Shown one piece after another: positions 9,613-16,566 of a stretch of 64,000 nucleotides of DNA. The position numbers and the translations under genes were made by a program. The stretch lies in NCBI RefSeq assembly GCF_003287285.1, contig NZ_QMIG01000002.1, positions 1 through 64,000 of the forward strand, in the 5' to 3' direction. The notes beneath the pieces were generated by a model. The model saw nothing but the letters and a program-made list of their open reading frames with translations. It had not been told where the DNA came from and made no database searches. The stretch is from Phytoactinopolyspora halophila (lineage in GTDB: Bacteria > Actinomycetota > Actinomycetes > Jiangellales > Jiangellaceae). Positions within the stretch are counted from its first letter, which is position 1. Each line of letters starts with the position of its first letter.

Positions 9613-9652
9613 TGGTAGGTCCTTGACAGACCTGTGTCAGCACCTGCTTGAC
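9613..9652 (+). repeat. 40-bp inverted repeat, left copy
   Basis: The sequence starting TGGTAGGTCCTTGACAGACC is matched at 33 of 40 positions by the reverse complement of 10413-10452. The pair has the length and position of insertion-sequence ends, and together the two copies enclose an 840-bp unit holding the acetyltransferase gene. Confidence 0.75.
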
Positions 9653-9799
9653 GATCGCTGCGTTGGAACCTAGAGCGCTGGTGGAGCGAACATCCGAACA
9701 TGCCGAATATCGATGTCTCTCGCTTCGACTTGGCTCGTCGGATTACGCCTCACGTTTGCCGTCGCTGCTAGGAGCCGCCCTCAAGGCCAACATCGAGCG

Positions 9800-10336
9800 T
9801 CAGAGCTGTCTCGTGGCGAACAGAGTGGTCCCATAGACCGCGTCCACTTCCCTGCGCTCGGTCTCGGTGAACCCGACCTTGGCCAGCACCCGGCGCGAAG
9901 CGGTGTTCCACTCCCAGATCGTGGCCCACAGACGTTCGTACCCGGACGACCTCGCCCAGTCTAGGACCGCCAGCGAGGCCTCGGTCGCATAGCCCTGGCA
10001 CCAGACCCGGCGTAGCAGCTCGAACGCCAGTTCCGGCTCCCCTTTCGATCCTCGCCCGCTATCGATCAGCCCGCAATAGCCGATAACGTCACCAGCGACC
10101 TTCCGCTCGACCGCCAGCAACCCGAGCGACGATGGCTGGCTAGTGCGGATCGACTCCTCGATATCCGCGACCGTGGGGCGCCCATCCGCGTCGATCTGGC
10201 GGTGCGCCGGCACTCGTGGATCACGTTCAGTCCACAGCTCACGCTGGACGACAGCCTCGGCCACCCGCCACGGTCTGAGCAGCAGCCGACACGTCTCGAG
10301 GACAACCTCGCCGCCCGGAGCCGCTCCACCTGTCAT
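9800..10336 (-). CDS. GNAT family N-acetyltransferase
   Basis: Protein of 178 residues of the RimJ/RimL-type acetyltransferase group (ETCRLLLRPWRVAEA at the N-terminus). The acetyl-CoA binding region reads ELAFELLRRVWCQGYATEA, where the canonical RxxGxG/A loop appears as RRVWCQGYA, followed by LDWARSSGYERLWATIWEWNTASRRVLAKVGF, the usual N-x-x-S-x-x-V/L-x-x-K-x-G-F ending. The substrate is unknown; it could be a protein N-terminus or a small amine or antibiotic. It lies between the two 40-bp inverted repeats, so it may be cargo of a mobile unit. The frame is intact, unlike most of its neighbours. Confidence 0.82.
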   Translation of the reverse strand: MTGGAAPGGEVVLETCRLLLRPWRVAEAVVQRELWTERDPRVPAHRQIDADGRPTVADIEESIRTSQPSSLGLLAVERKVAGDVIGYCGLIDSGRGSKGEPELAFELLRRVWCQGYATEASLAVLDWARSSGYERLWATIWEWNTASRRVLAKVGFTETERREVDAVYGTTLFATRQL

Positions 10337-10412
10337 GGCAACAACCCTCTCACGGGCGAAACGCGCTCTCAGCCGCGTTCCGGGCTGTCACGCATCCCAG
10401 CGACCACGCAGT

Positions 10413-10452
10413 GTTAAGCAGGTACTGACACACGAGCGTCAAGCACCTACCA
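10413..10452 (-). repeat. 40-bp inverted repeat, right copy
   Basis: The reverse complement begins TGGTAGGTGCTTGACGCTCG and ends GTACCTGCTTAAC, matching the left copy at 9613-9652 in 33 of 40 positions. It abuts the broken transposase remnant on its right. Confidence 0.75.
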
Positions 10453-10519
10453 GGACAGGACACCTGCACACCCGACCTGTGATCGGACAGTTGATCCGCG
10501 ACACATCTCCACCACCTGA

Positions 10520-10801
10520 TGTGCAACAAACTCCAGCCGGATCCGCCGCGACCCCCACCGCGGATGTTCCCACCGCATCTCCGCCACCGCGCCCTCAACC
10601 GCCTCGACCACCTGATGCGGACACGAAGCCGGCCGATGCGATCGATCCACAAGACCCCAATCTGTCCACTCAGATAGCGCGCCCACCCAACCGATGCACC
10701 GTCGATCGATGCACCCCGACCGCAGCCGCGACCTCGGTGACCTCCACGCCCACCAACACCGCCCGGGCCGCGTCCAACCGCTGCTCCACAACCGACAACA
10801 C
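10520..10801 (-). pseudogene. IS481-type transposase N-terminal fragment, frameshifted
   Basis: From about 10801 the minus strand reads VLSVVEQRLDAARAVLVGVEVTEVAAAVGVHRSTVHR, a helix-turn-helix typical of IS481-family transposases. Then a frameshift near 10690 moves to a second frame reading LVDRSHRPASCPHQVVEAVE and AVAEMRWEHPRWGSRRIRLE. The catalytic DDE core is entirely missing. The fragment lies next to the right inverted repeat, so the rest of the element was probably deleted. It cannot encode a working transposase. Confidence 0.82.
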
Positions 10802-10904
10802 AACCAGTGCCAATCCCGGCCCCCCTGAGACAAGGACGCCCCACAAAGACGTCTCTCGACTCACAGTGCCGATCACGGCCGGTGTCGCACTCAGCCGACG
10901 GAGC

Positions 10905-11116
10905 ACAGTTCGAGACTGCCTGGTGACCGGCTACACCCCGCAGATTGAGGCTGTCGAGCTTCCCGATCCCGACGACCCCGACACGTCGTCGCCGCGGTGA
11001 TCCGTTCCGGTGCCCAGATGATCGTCACTTACAACACCAGTGACCTTCCCGCCGATAACCTCGCCCGATGGGATGTCGAAACTACCCCGCCAGAATCCGA
11101 AGACCCGGCAGATCTC
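10905..11116 (+). pseudogene. PIN-domain toxin remnant, frameshifted
   Basis: The plus strand carries DCLVTGYTPQIEAVELPDPDD in one frame (stop at 11000) and, after a shift at about 10980, HVVAAVIRSGAQMIVTYNTSDLPADNLARWDVE in another. Together these match the C-terminal half of PIN-domain ribonuclease toxins, including the conserved LPDPDDRHVLAAA...VIVTFN...DFP region. The N-terminal half is missing, apparently cut by the transposase relic. It is a dead toxin gene just upstream of an apparently intact MazEF-like pair. Confidence 0.78.
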
Positions 11117-11153
11117 AATCCCATGATGAATCCCGATCTGGTATCATTGGGAC

Positions 11154-11387
11154 ATGACTGTACAGATCGCCGTACGATTACCCGATGATCTTGTGGAATT
11201 CCTGGACCACGAGATCGAAACTGGCGCCGCGAGCAGCCGCGCCGCAATCGTGACACGAGCCCTGGCACGCGAACGCCGCCGCCGGGCAGCGGAACGTGAC
11301 GCCGCCATATATGCCGCACTCGGTGATGATGAGGACCTCGCCACATTCACCCGCCAGGCCGCTGCCCAGCCCATGGACGTCGACTGA
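11154..11387 (+). CDS. Ribbon-helix-helix antitoxin of a MazEF-like pair
   Basis: Protein of 77 residues with an N-terminal ribbon-helix-helix (QIAVRLPDDLVEFLDHEIETGAASSRAAIV in consecutive segments), followed by an Arg-rich helix and an acidic tail (DDEDLATFTRQAAAQ) likely to bind the toxin. Its stop overlaps the toxin start by one base (TGATG), giving the tight coupling typical of toxin-antitoxin operons. It is expected to repress its own promoter and neutralise the downstream endoribonuclease. It lies at the right end of the tRNA-Pro accessory patch. Confidence 0.85.
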   Translation: MTVQIAVRLPDDLVEFLDHEIETGAASSRAAIVTRALARERRRRAAERDAAIYAALGDDEDLATFTRQAAAQPMDVD

Positions 11388-11689
11388 TGCGACCGATTCA
11401 CATCGCCAAGGTGGACAAGAGCCGGCCAGTCGTCCTGCTCACGCGCGAAGCAGCTCGCCCATACATGACACGAATTACGGTAGCGCCGATAACCTCCACC
11501 GTTCGTGGACTGTCCACCGAGGTTCCAGTCGGAGCCGTGAACGGCCTCGACGATGAATCGGTTATCTCCCTCGACAACGTAGCAACGATCACCCAATCCG
11601 ACATCGGTCGTCTCGTCGGCTATCTCACTGCCGAACAAGAAATCACCCTCGCCCATGCGATCATCGCCGCCTACGATCTTGACGTATAA
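11387..11689 (+). CDS. MazF/PemK-type endoribonuclease toxin
   Basis: Protein of 100 residues, a normal MazF length. Family features: IHIAKVDKSRPVVLLTREAAR at the N-terminus (the usual G-(D/E)-hydrophobic start is altered to AKVDKSRP), TVAPITSTVRGLSTEVPVG, ESVISLDNVATI and a final LxxAxxxAyDL helix. The enzyme cleaves mRNA when not bound by its antitoxin. No frame damage was seen, although the neighbouring mobile genes are decayed. Confidence 0.87.
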   Translation: MRPIHIAKVDKSRPVVLLTREAARPYMTRITVAPITSTVRGLSTEVPVGAVNGLDDESVISLDNVATITQSDIGRLVGYLTAEQEITLAHAIIAAYDLDV

Positions 11690-11947
11690 CGGTCGAGAAC
11701 AACTCGCGCCGGGCCCGCGAACCCATCTAGAAGTGTGCACCATCATCGGAATCAAGGACCCTCTCACCGACAGCCCACTCGTCCCGGTCCGCGGCGGACA
11801 ACCTCTCGCTGACACATAACCGTCAAACCGGCCACAGCGGCGCTGCGGTACAGCACGAAAGCACAGCAGCCGCTGTTGCATACCGGTCATCGATCTCGGG
11901 GCGGCGCGGCGTATCGATCCACCGCACCGACCTCGTAGGGTCGACGT
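11690..11947. other. Intergenic right border of accessory patch
   Basis: There is no gene here. The stretch contains the candidate right flank repeat (11846-11872, CGGTACAGCACGAAAGCACAG) that resembles 8722-8747, followed by the aldo/keto reductase start. No promoter could be assigned with confidence. Confidence 0.4.
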
Positions 11948-12934
11948 GTGGAAACGCGAATCTTGGGGCGAACAGGGAAGGCAGTAGGCGTCGTCGGTTT
12001 CGGCGCCTGGCAGATCGGTGGAGCGTGGGGCGATGTCGACGAAGACACCGCCATGAGGACGCTCAATGCCGCGGTCGACGCGGGCGTGACCTTCATCGAC
12101 ACGGCTGACGTCTACGGGGACGGCCGGAGCGAACGGCTCATCGGGCAACTGCTGCAAGACCGCAGCGACGTGGAGCTGACGGTAGCAACCAAGATGGGCC
12201 GCCGGGCCGACCCGCATACGGTCGATGCCTATTCGCTGGACAACTTCCGCTCGTGGAACGACCGCAGCCGGGAGAACCTCGGCGTGGACACGATCGATCT
12301 TGTCCAGCTGCACTGCCCGCCAACCGAGGCGTACGAGCGCGAGGAGGTCTTCGATGCGCTCGACACCCTGGTGGACGAGAGACGGTTCCGCGCATATGGG
12401 GTCAGTGTCGAAACCTGCGACGAAGCTCTCGCGGCACTGCGGCGGCCAGGTGTCGCCACGATCCAGATCATCCTCAACTGTTTCCGCCAGAAGCCACTCG
12501 ACGCGGTGCTTCCTGCCGCCGCCGAGGCCGGCGTCGGGATCATCGCCCGCGTGCCGCTCGCGAGTGGGCTGCTCACTGGGAGGTACGACGAAGCGACGAC
12601 GTTCGCGGCAGATGATCACCGCACCTTCAACCGCTCTGGTGAGGTCTTCGACGTCGGCGAGACCTTCGCCGGGGTGCCGTTCGAGGACGGCGTGGCGGCG
12701 GCTCGCGATATCGCCGCGCTGGCGCCCGAGGGCGTCCCGACCGCACAACTGGCGTTGCGGTGGATCATCGACCAGCCGGGAGTAACTGTCGTCATCCCCG
12801 GCGCCCGCTCACCAGAGCAGGTTCAGGGTAACGCTGCTGCCGCACACCTCGAACCGCTAGACACGGGGACCGTCACCTCGATCCGTGACGTCTACGACGC
12901 GCGGATCCGGCCGCTCGTCCACGCCCGCTGGTAG
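11948..12934 (+). CDS. Aldo/keto reductase
   Basis: NAD(P)H-dependent oxidoreductase of 328 residues with a TIM-barrel fold, starting at GTG 11948 (ETRILGRTGKAVGVVGFGAWQIGG). The catalytic tetrad residues can be placed: D in TFIDTADVYGDG with the Tyr after it, K in VATKMGRR, and H in LVQLHCPP. The C-terminal cofactor region reads VIPGARSPEQVQGNAAAA. The substrate is unknown; this YajO/YhdN-like group reduces varied aldehydes and ketones. It stands alone, convergent with the S15 peptidase gene. Confidence 0.9.
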   Translation: METRILGRTGKAVGVVGFGAWQIGGAWGDVDEDTAMRTLNAAVDAGVTFIDTADVYGDGRSERLIGQLLQDRSDVELTVATKMGRRADPHTVDAYSLDNFRSWNDRSRENLGVDTIDLVQLHCPPTEAYEREEVFDALDTLVDERRFRAYGVSVETCDEALAALRRPGVATIQIILNCFRQKPLDAVLPAAAEAGVGIIARVPLASGLLTGRYDEATTFAADDHRTFNRSGEVFDVGETFAGVPFEDGVAAARDIAALAPEGVPTAQLALRWIIDQPGVTVVIPGARSPEQVQGNAAAAHLEPLDTGTVTSIRDVYDARIRPLVHARW

Positions 12935-12973
12935 CCGTCGACCGAACCGGCCGGCCATCGCGCGAGCCGGTGA

Positions 12974-15106
12974 TCATCGAGAAGGCGAGCTCGCGGCAGC
13001 ACGCATCAACGCCCCGCGCTCCCGGGGCTCGATGATCCCGGCGTCGCGCAGCTGCTCTGCGACCTCAGCCACATGCCGGACGAACTGGCCGTGGCTACGC
13101 CATTCCTCACCGTCGAGAATGTGATCGTTGATGGTACAGACACCCGCTAGGGTGTGGTTCGGCACTCCGCTGTCCACGCCGTTGATGACGACGGTATCCC
13201 GGGTGTCCTCGTCCTCGCAGATCGGCATCGCGAGCGGTCCGCCTACCACAGGAAGTTCCAACGACGAGGCGGCGAGGTCGACGGTGAGTTCCGTTCCGGG
13301 TTCGGGCCGCAACGTGTACTCGCGATCACTGGAGAAGATCATGAGCCCGAGTTGCTGTCCCTCACTCACGATCTTGTCCGTCGCCTGCAGGTCGAAGGTC
13401 ACCTCGTAGAACGTGCCAGGCTCGAGCTCCTCGCCGGCGGTCAGCGAACTGTGATTCTGCGGGTCGGCCCAGCCCCGAGTCACCACGCTGGCGGTGCTGA
13501 GCGGCGATCCCGTCCACGGCAGGCGTACCAGCATCGCCGAAAGATTGGCCGCCGGTGCGCTGGACGACACCCGCACTGTCAGGGTCGGCGATCCGGACAG
13601 GTGCAGGTCCTCGCCGAGTTCCGGGGTGGTGTAGAGCAGACGATGATCCGAGGAATCTTCCTGGGCGAGCTCGCCAGCCAGGTGAGACCAGTCGTCTTCC
13701 AGCGTCTCGCTGGTCTCATCCGGTAGCGCGAGGGACGTCAGGCCGCCCTCGGTCTCGCCGCCCCGCTGCACGTTGAGCGTGACCGGCGACGAGTCCGGGT
13801 TCGGGTAGTCGTCGTACGGGGTCGTGTCGAACCGGTCGGAACCGTGCGCGATCTGCACCCGCGGGTCGTTCTCGACGCCGTTCTCGTGTCCCCAGAGGTA
13901 TCGGGTGAACCAACGGTTCATCATCTCGTGCGGTGGTGGACCTCCATGACCTCCCTGATGAAAGTACGCCTGCACCGGCGTGCCCCGCTCGCGGAGCGCC
14001 TTGTAGAGCTGAGTCGCCTGCTCGGGCATGACGTTCCAGTCGTTGAAGCCGTGTGCGAACAGCGTCGCCGCTGTGATGTCCGCGGCGTTGCTCACGTAGC
14101 TTCGCTCACCCCAGAACTCGTTGTAGTCGCCAGTGGTGCGGTCCACGCCCGCCATCAGCTCGGCATCGCGCACGGTGTCGTTGCAGTAGTCACGACGTTC
14201 CGGAAAACCACTATTGATGAAGTCATAGAGAACATCGGCGTCCTCACCGCGCCATGTTCCTTCCGGGGAGATGCCACCGCCGGGGTGCCTGATCGCGCCG
14301 TTGGAGCGGTAATACTCATACCACTCCGAGATCGCGGCTACCGGAACGATCGCTTCGAGGCCCTCGACACCCGTCGCCGCCGCGGCGATCGGCAGGGTTC
14401 CGTTGTACGACGTCCCGGTCATTCCGACCTTGCCGGTGGTCCAGTCGGCGACGATCTCCTCGTCGCCGTCGACGCTGGTGTAGCCCTTGGCGCGGCCGTT
14501 TAACCAATCGACGACCGCCTTGGGAGCGAGCGATTCGTTAACACCACCGATCGTGGGGCATCCTTGCGACAAACCGGTACCGGGCGAATCGGAATGCACG
14601 ACGGCGAAGCCACGCGGAACCCATTCCTCGACATGGCTGTTGGAGACTGACGTGCGGTCGGGACGGTGCGGAATCTCCGGTGCCGCCTTCCTGGGTGGCG
14701 GTTCCGCCCCGATCTCGTGCTGAACGTCCCAGAACCAGGTCAGCTCCGAATCGACGGACGCCGTTCCCGCGTAGTAGGGGCTCGTCTCGTACACGACGGG
14801 AACGTCCAGATCTTCGGTGTCGGTCTGCAGTGGCCGGGTCACGTCAACGTGCACGCGATCCAGTTGGCCGTCACCGTCGCTGTCCGACTCGGTCTCGACC
14901 CAGAGCTGTTCCCGGATCCACAGGTCGGGGTCGGAGAACTCGGGAACCACCTGGGCCTGACCGTCCTCGAAGATCGGCCCGGCATCGGTCGACTCCGATG
15001 CGCTCGATGTCGCATGAGCCGTTGCGACGACGGTCACGGCGAGTACACCTGCCGCGGCTCTTGCCGTGATGCGACGAACCCTCTGACGTCGGCCGTCTTC
15101 CGCCAT
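12974..15106 (-). CDS. Secreted Xaa-Pro dipeptidyl-peptidase (S15/CocE family)
   Basis: Serine hydrolase of 710 residues. ATG 15106 is preceded by AAAGGGGAGG and gives a Sec-type signal peptide (basic MAEDGRRQRVRR, then AAAGVLAVTVVATAHA with a cleavage site after AHA), so it acts outside the cell. The nucleophile is S243 in GMTGTSYNGT, the acid is probably D366 in AHGFNDWN and the histidine H397 in HQGGHGGPP. A C-terminal beta-sandwich (LSGSPTLTVRVSS... onward) matches the PepX_C/CocE jelly-roll domain. It probably releases X-Pro dipeptides from extracellular peptides; an esterase activity of CocE type is the alternative. Confidence 0.88.
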   Translation of the reverse strand: MAEDGRRQRVRRITARAAAGVLAVTVVATAHATSSASESTDAGPIFEDGQAQVVPEFSDPDLWIREQLWVETESDSDGDGQLDRVHVDVTRPLQTDTEDLDVPVVYETSPYYAGTASVDSELTWFWDVQHEIGAEPPPRKAAPEIPHRPDRTSVSNSHVEEWVPRGFAVVHSDSPGTGLSQGCPTIGGVNESLAPKAVVDWLNGRAKGYTSVDGDEEIVADWTTGKVGMTGTSYNGTLPIAAAATGVEGLEAIVPVAAISEWYEYYRSNGAIRHPGGGISPEGTWRGEDADVLYDFINSGFPERRDYCNDTVRDAELMAGVDRTTGDYNEFWGERSYVSNAADITAATLFAHGFNDWNVMPEQATQLYKALRERGTPVQAYFHQGGHGGPPPHEMMNRWFTRYLWGHENGVENDPRVQIAHGSDRFDTTPYDDYPNPDSSPVTLNVQRGGETEGGLTSLALPDETSETLEDDWSHLAGELAQEDSSDHRLLYTTPELGEDLHLSGSPTLTVRVSSSAPAANLSAMLVRLPWTGSPLSTASVVTRGWADPQNHSSLTAGEELEPGTFYEVTFDLQATDKIVSEGQQLGLMIFSSDREYTLRPEPGTELTVDLAASSLELPVVGGPLAMPICEDEDTRDTVVINGVDSGVPNHTLAGVCTINDHILDGEEWRSHGQFVRHVAEVAEQLRDAGIIEPRERGALMRAAASSPSR

Positions 15107-15421
15107 GGCCTCCCCTTTGCTCGGTACGCGCATCCGCCCGCTAGGCACCTTTCGCTCTCGAGTCGTTGCGAGCAGCGACCCGGAGTTTGGCGAAACGTTA
15201 CCGATATCCGGTTTGCCTGTCATCAGACAGTCGTAGCGGATTCTCCGCTCTTGTCCCGACATCACGACGACGGATGACCCGATGATCCGTCAACGGTGGT
15301 GGGCACATGGCCGGCCACCGTTAGCGGGCGTTCCGAAGGGGGTAACGAACAGTGACGAGAGAAAGAGTCGATCGTCTCCACTACGGAGACTTCACCACGG
15401 AGACAGGGACAGTGATCTGGT
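15107..15421. promoter_or_regulatory. Divergent intergenic region with a hairpin
   Basis: This 315-nt gap separates the S15 peptidase (minus) from the membrane-protein gene (plus), so both promoters should lie here. An exact inverted repeat AACGGTGG (15292-15299) / CCACCGTT (15315-15322) with a 15-nt loop is the only clear structure; it could be an operator or transcript hairpin. No convincing -35/-10 pair was found. Confidence 0.4.
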
Positions 15422-15943
15422 ATGCCAGTGAGAGAGACCTACGTGGGACCCCCGCTGATTCGGTGGGGCGCCGTCATTGCTGGCACGGTTATCGGCCTGG
15501 CCGTCATGGTCTTGCTCTCCACACTGTGGGTGGCGTGGGGTGAAGGGGGCGACGTCAGTTCCATCGCGGACAACTTGCACTGGTACGCATTCGCGTCGGC
15601 GGTGGTCGCTCTCTTGATCGCCGGCATTCTGGCTGGAGGGCTCTCCGGCATTCCCGGGCCGGGGGCTGGCCTCCTCCATGGAATTACCGTCTGGGGGATC
15701 ACGCTCGTCGTGGCCGCCATCTTTCCGATTCCGCAGACCCTCAGGCTGTTCGACACCTTTACCACGCCGCTCCCGCAGATCGGCGACGAAGCCATGTGGG
15801 CGACGTTCTGGTCACTACTCATCGGCCTCGCCGCTGCTGGCGTGGGCGGAATCATCGGCGGCGCGCTGGCAGGCCCGGACGAGACCATGCACAGGGCCGA
15901 CGAGTCCCGGAGCTCGGAGACCACAAGCGCCGGTGAGTCGTGA
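15422..15943 (+). CDS. Four-helix membrane protein, unknown function
   Basis: Protein of 173 residues with four clear transmembrane segments: WGAVIAGTVIGLAVMVLLST, WYAFASAVVALLIAGILAGG, LLHGITVWGITLVVAAIF and WSLLIGLAAAGVGGIIGGAL. They are followed by a hydrophilic tail rich in Ser and Glu. The lead VGPPLIRWGAVIAG resembles small YrzE-like stress-associated membrane proteins, but I cannot name a function. No strong ribosome binding site precedes ATG 15422. It is convergent with whiB4 across a strong hairpin. Confidence 0.7.
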   Translation: MPVRETYVGPPLIRWGAVIAGTVIGLAVMVLLSTLWVAWGEGGDVSSIADNLHWYAFASAVVALLIAGILAGGLSGIPGPGAGLLHGITVWGITLVVAAIFPIPQTLRLFDTFTTPLPQIGDEAMWATFWSLLIGLAAAGVGGIIGGALAGPDETMHRADESRSSETTSAGES

Positions 15944-16006
15944 CTCGTCCGGGCCTCGCTGCGCGGACGCCAGAAGCGAAGACCGGACGAGTCACCACAG
16001 GGGAGG

Positions 16007-16054
16007 GGCTGGCGTACGCCGCGCTCGTCGCGGCGAGCGCGCTGTACGCCAGCC
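16007..16054. terminator. Bidirectional hairpin terminator
   Basis: The perfect 11-bp stem GGCTGGCGTAC (16007-16017) / GTACGCCAGCC (16044-16054) encloses a second stem GCGCTCG/CGAGCGC. It lies between the convergent membrane-protein gene and whiB4, ending 4 nt from the whiB4 stop. A GC-rich hairpin without a T-tract is common for actinobacterial terminators. Confidence 0.75.
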
Positions 16055-16057
16055 GTC

Positions 16058-16351
16058 CTAGCCGGCTTCGCGCATGTTCTCGTAATCGTCGCGTGCGGCT
16101 TCGAGCAGCGCATGCCACGACGTCACGTTGGGACGTCGACGCAGGAGCGCCCGGCGCTCACGCTCGGTCATGCCACCCCAAATACCGAACTCGGTCCGGT
16201 TGTCGAGTGCATCTGCAAGGCATTCAGTACGCACCGGGCAGCCGAAGCAAACGGCCTTCGCGCGATTCTGCGCGGCGCCCGGCACGAACAACTCGTCAGG
16301 CTCCGTGTCCCGGCAAGCGGCCTGAGTCAGCCAATCCTTGACCAGTGTCAT
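16058..16351 (-). CDS. whiB4: WhiB-family iron-sulfur regulator (WhiB4/WblA type)
   Basis: Protein of 97 residues from ATG 16351 (MTLVKDWLTQAACRD); the longer open frame upstream lacks family similarity. The 4Fe-4S ligands are C13, C35, C38 and C44 (C-x21-C-x2-C-x5-C), followed by the turn motif FGIWGGMTERERRALL and a basic C-terminus for DNA contact. The sequence DTEPDELFVPGAAQNRAK and the tail VTSWHALLEAARDDYENM match my memory of the WhiB4/WblA branch. Adjacency to ponA2 and two ArsA-like genes is the conserved setting of that branch, which controls oxidative-stress responses in mycobacteria and development and antibiotic production in Streptomyces. Confidence 0.9.
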   Translation of the reverse strand: MTLVKDWLTQAACRDTEPDELFVPGAAQNRAKAVCFGCPVRTECLADALDNRTEFGIWGGMTERERRALLRRRPNVTSWHALLEAARDDYENMREAG

Positions 16352-16566
16352 ACCGTAACCACCCCCGTGAACTGGGCAATGTCTGGAATCAATCGCCCGT
16401 TTACCCTCATGCGTTGACGCTATGCAAAGTTGATAGTCACAGACTAGACCTGATCGCACCGAATGGAATCATCCACATGGACCATTGCTTCCAAACGTAT
16501 ATATGTGATATCGCGCGAGCGTGCGAGCGTATTTGTCTTGTCGGCGACAGAGGTTAGGCTGCTCCT

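Noticed and set aside
10143-11000. Plus-strand 285-codon frame across the acetyltransferase and relic region
   Set aside because: It is antisense to the acetyltransferase and transposase stub; only its last 30 codons have meaning, as part of the PIN-domain remnant.
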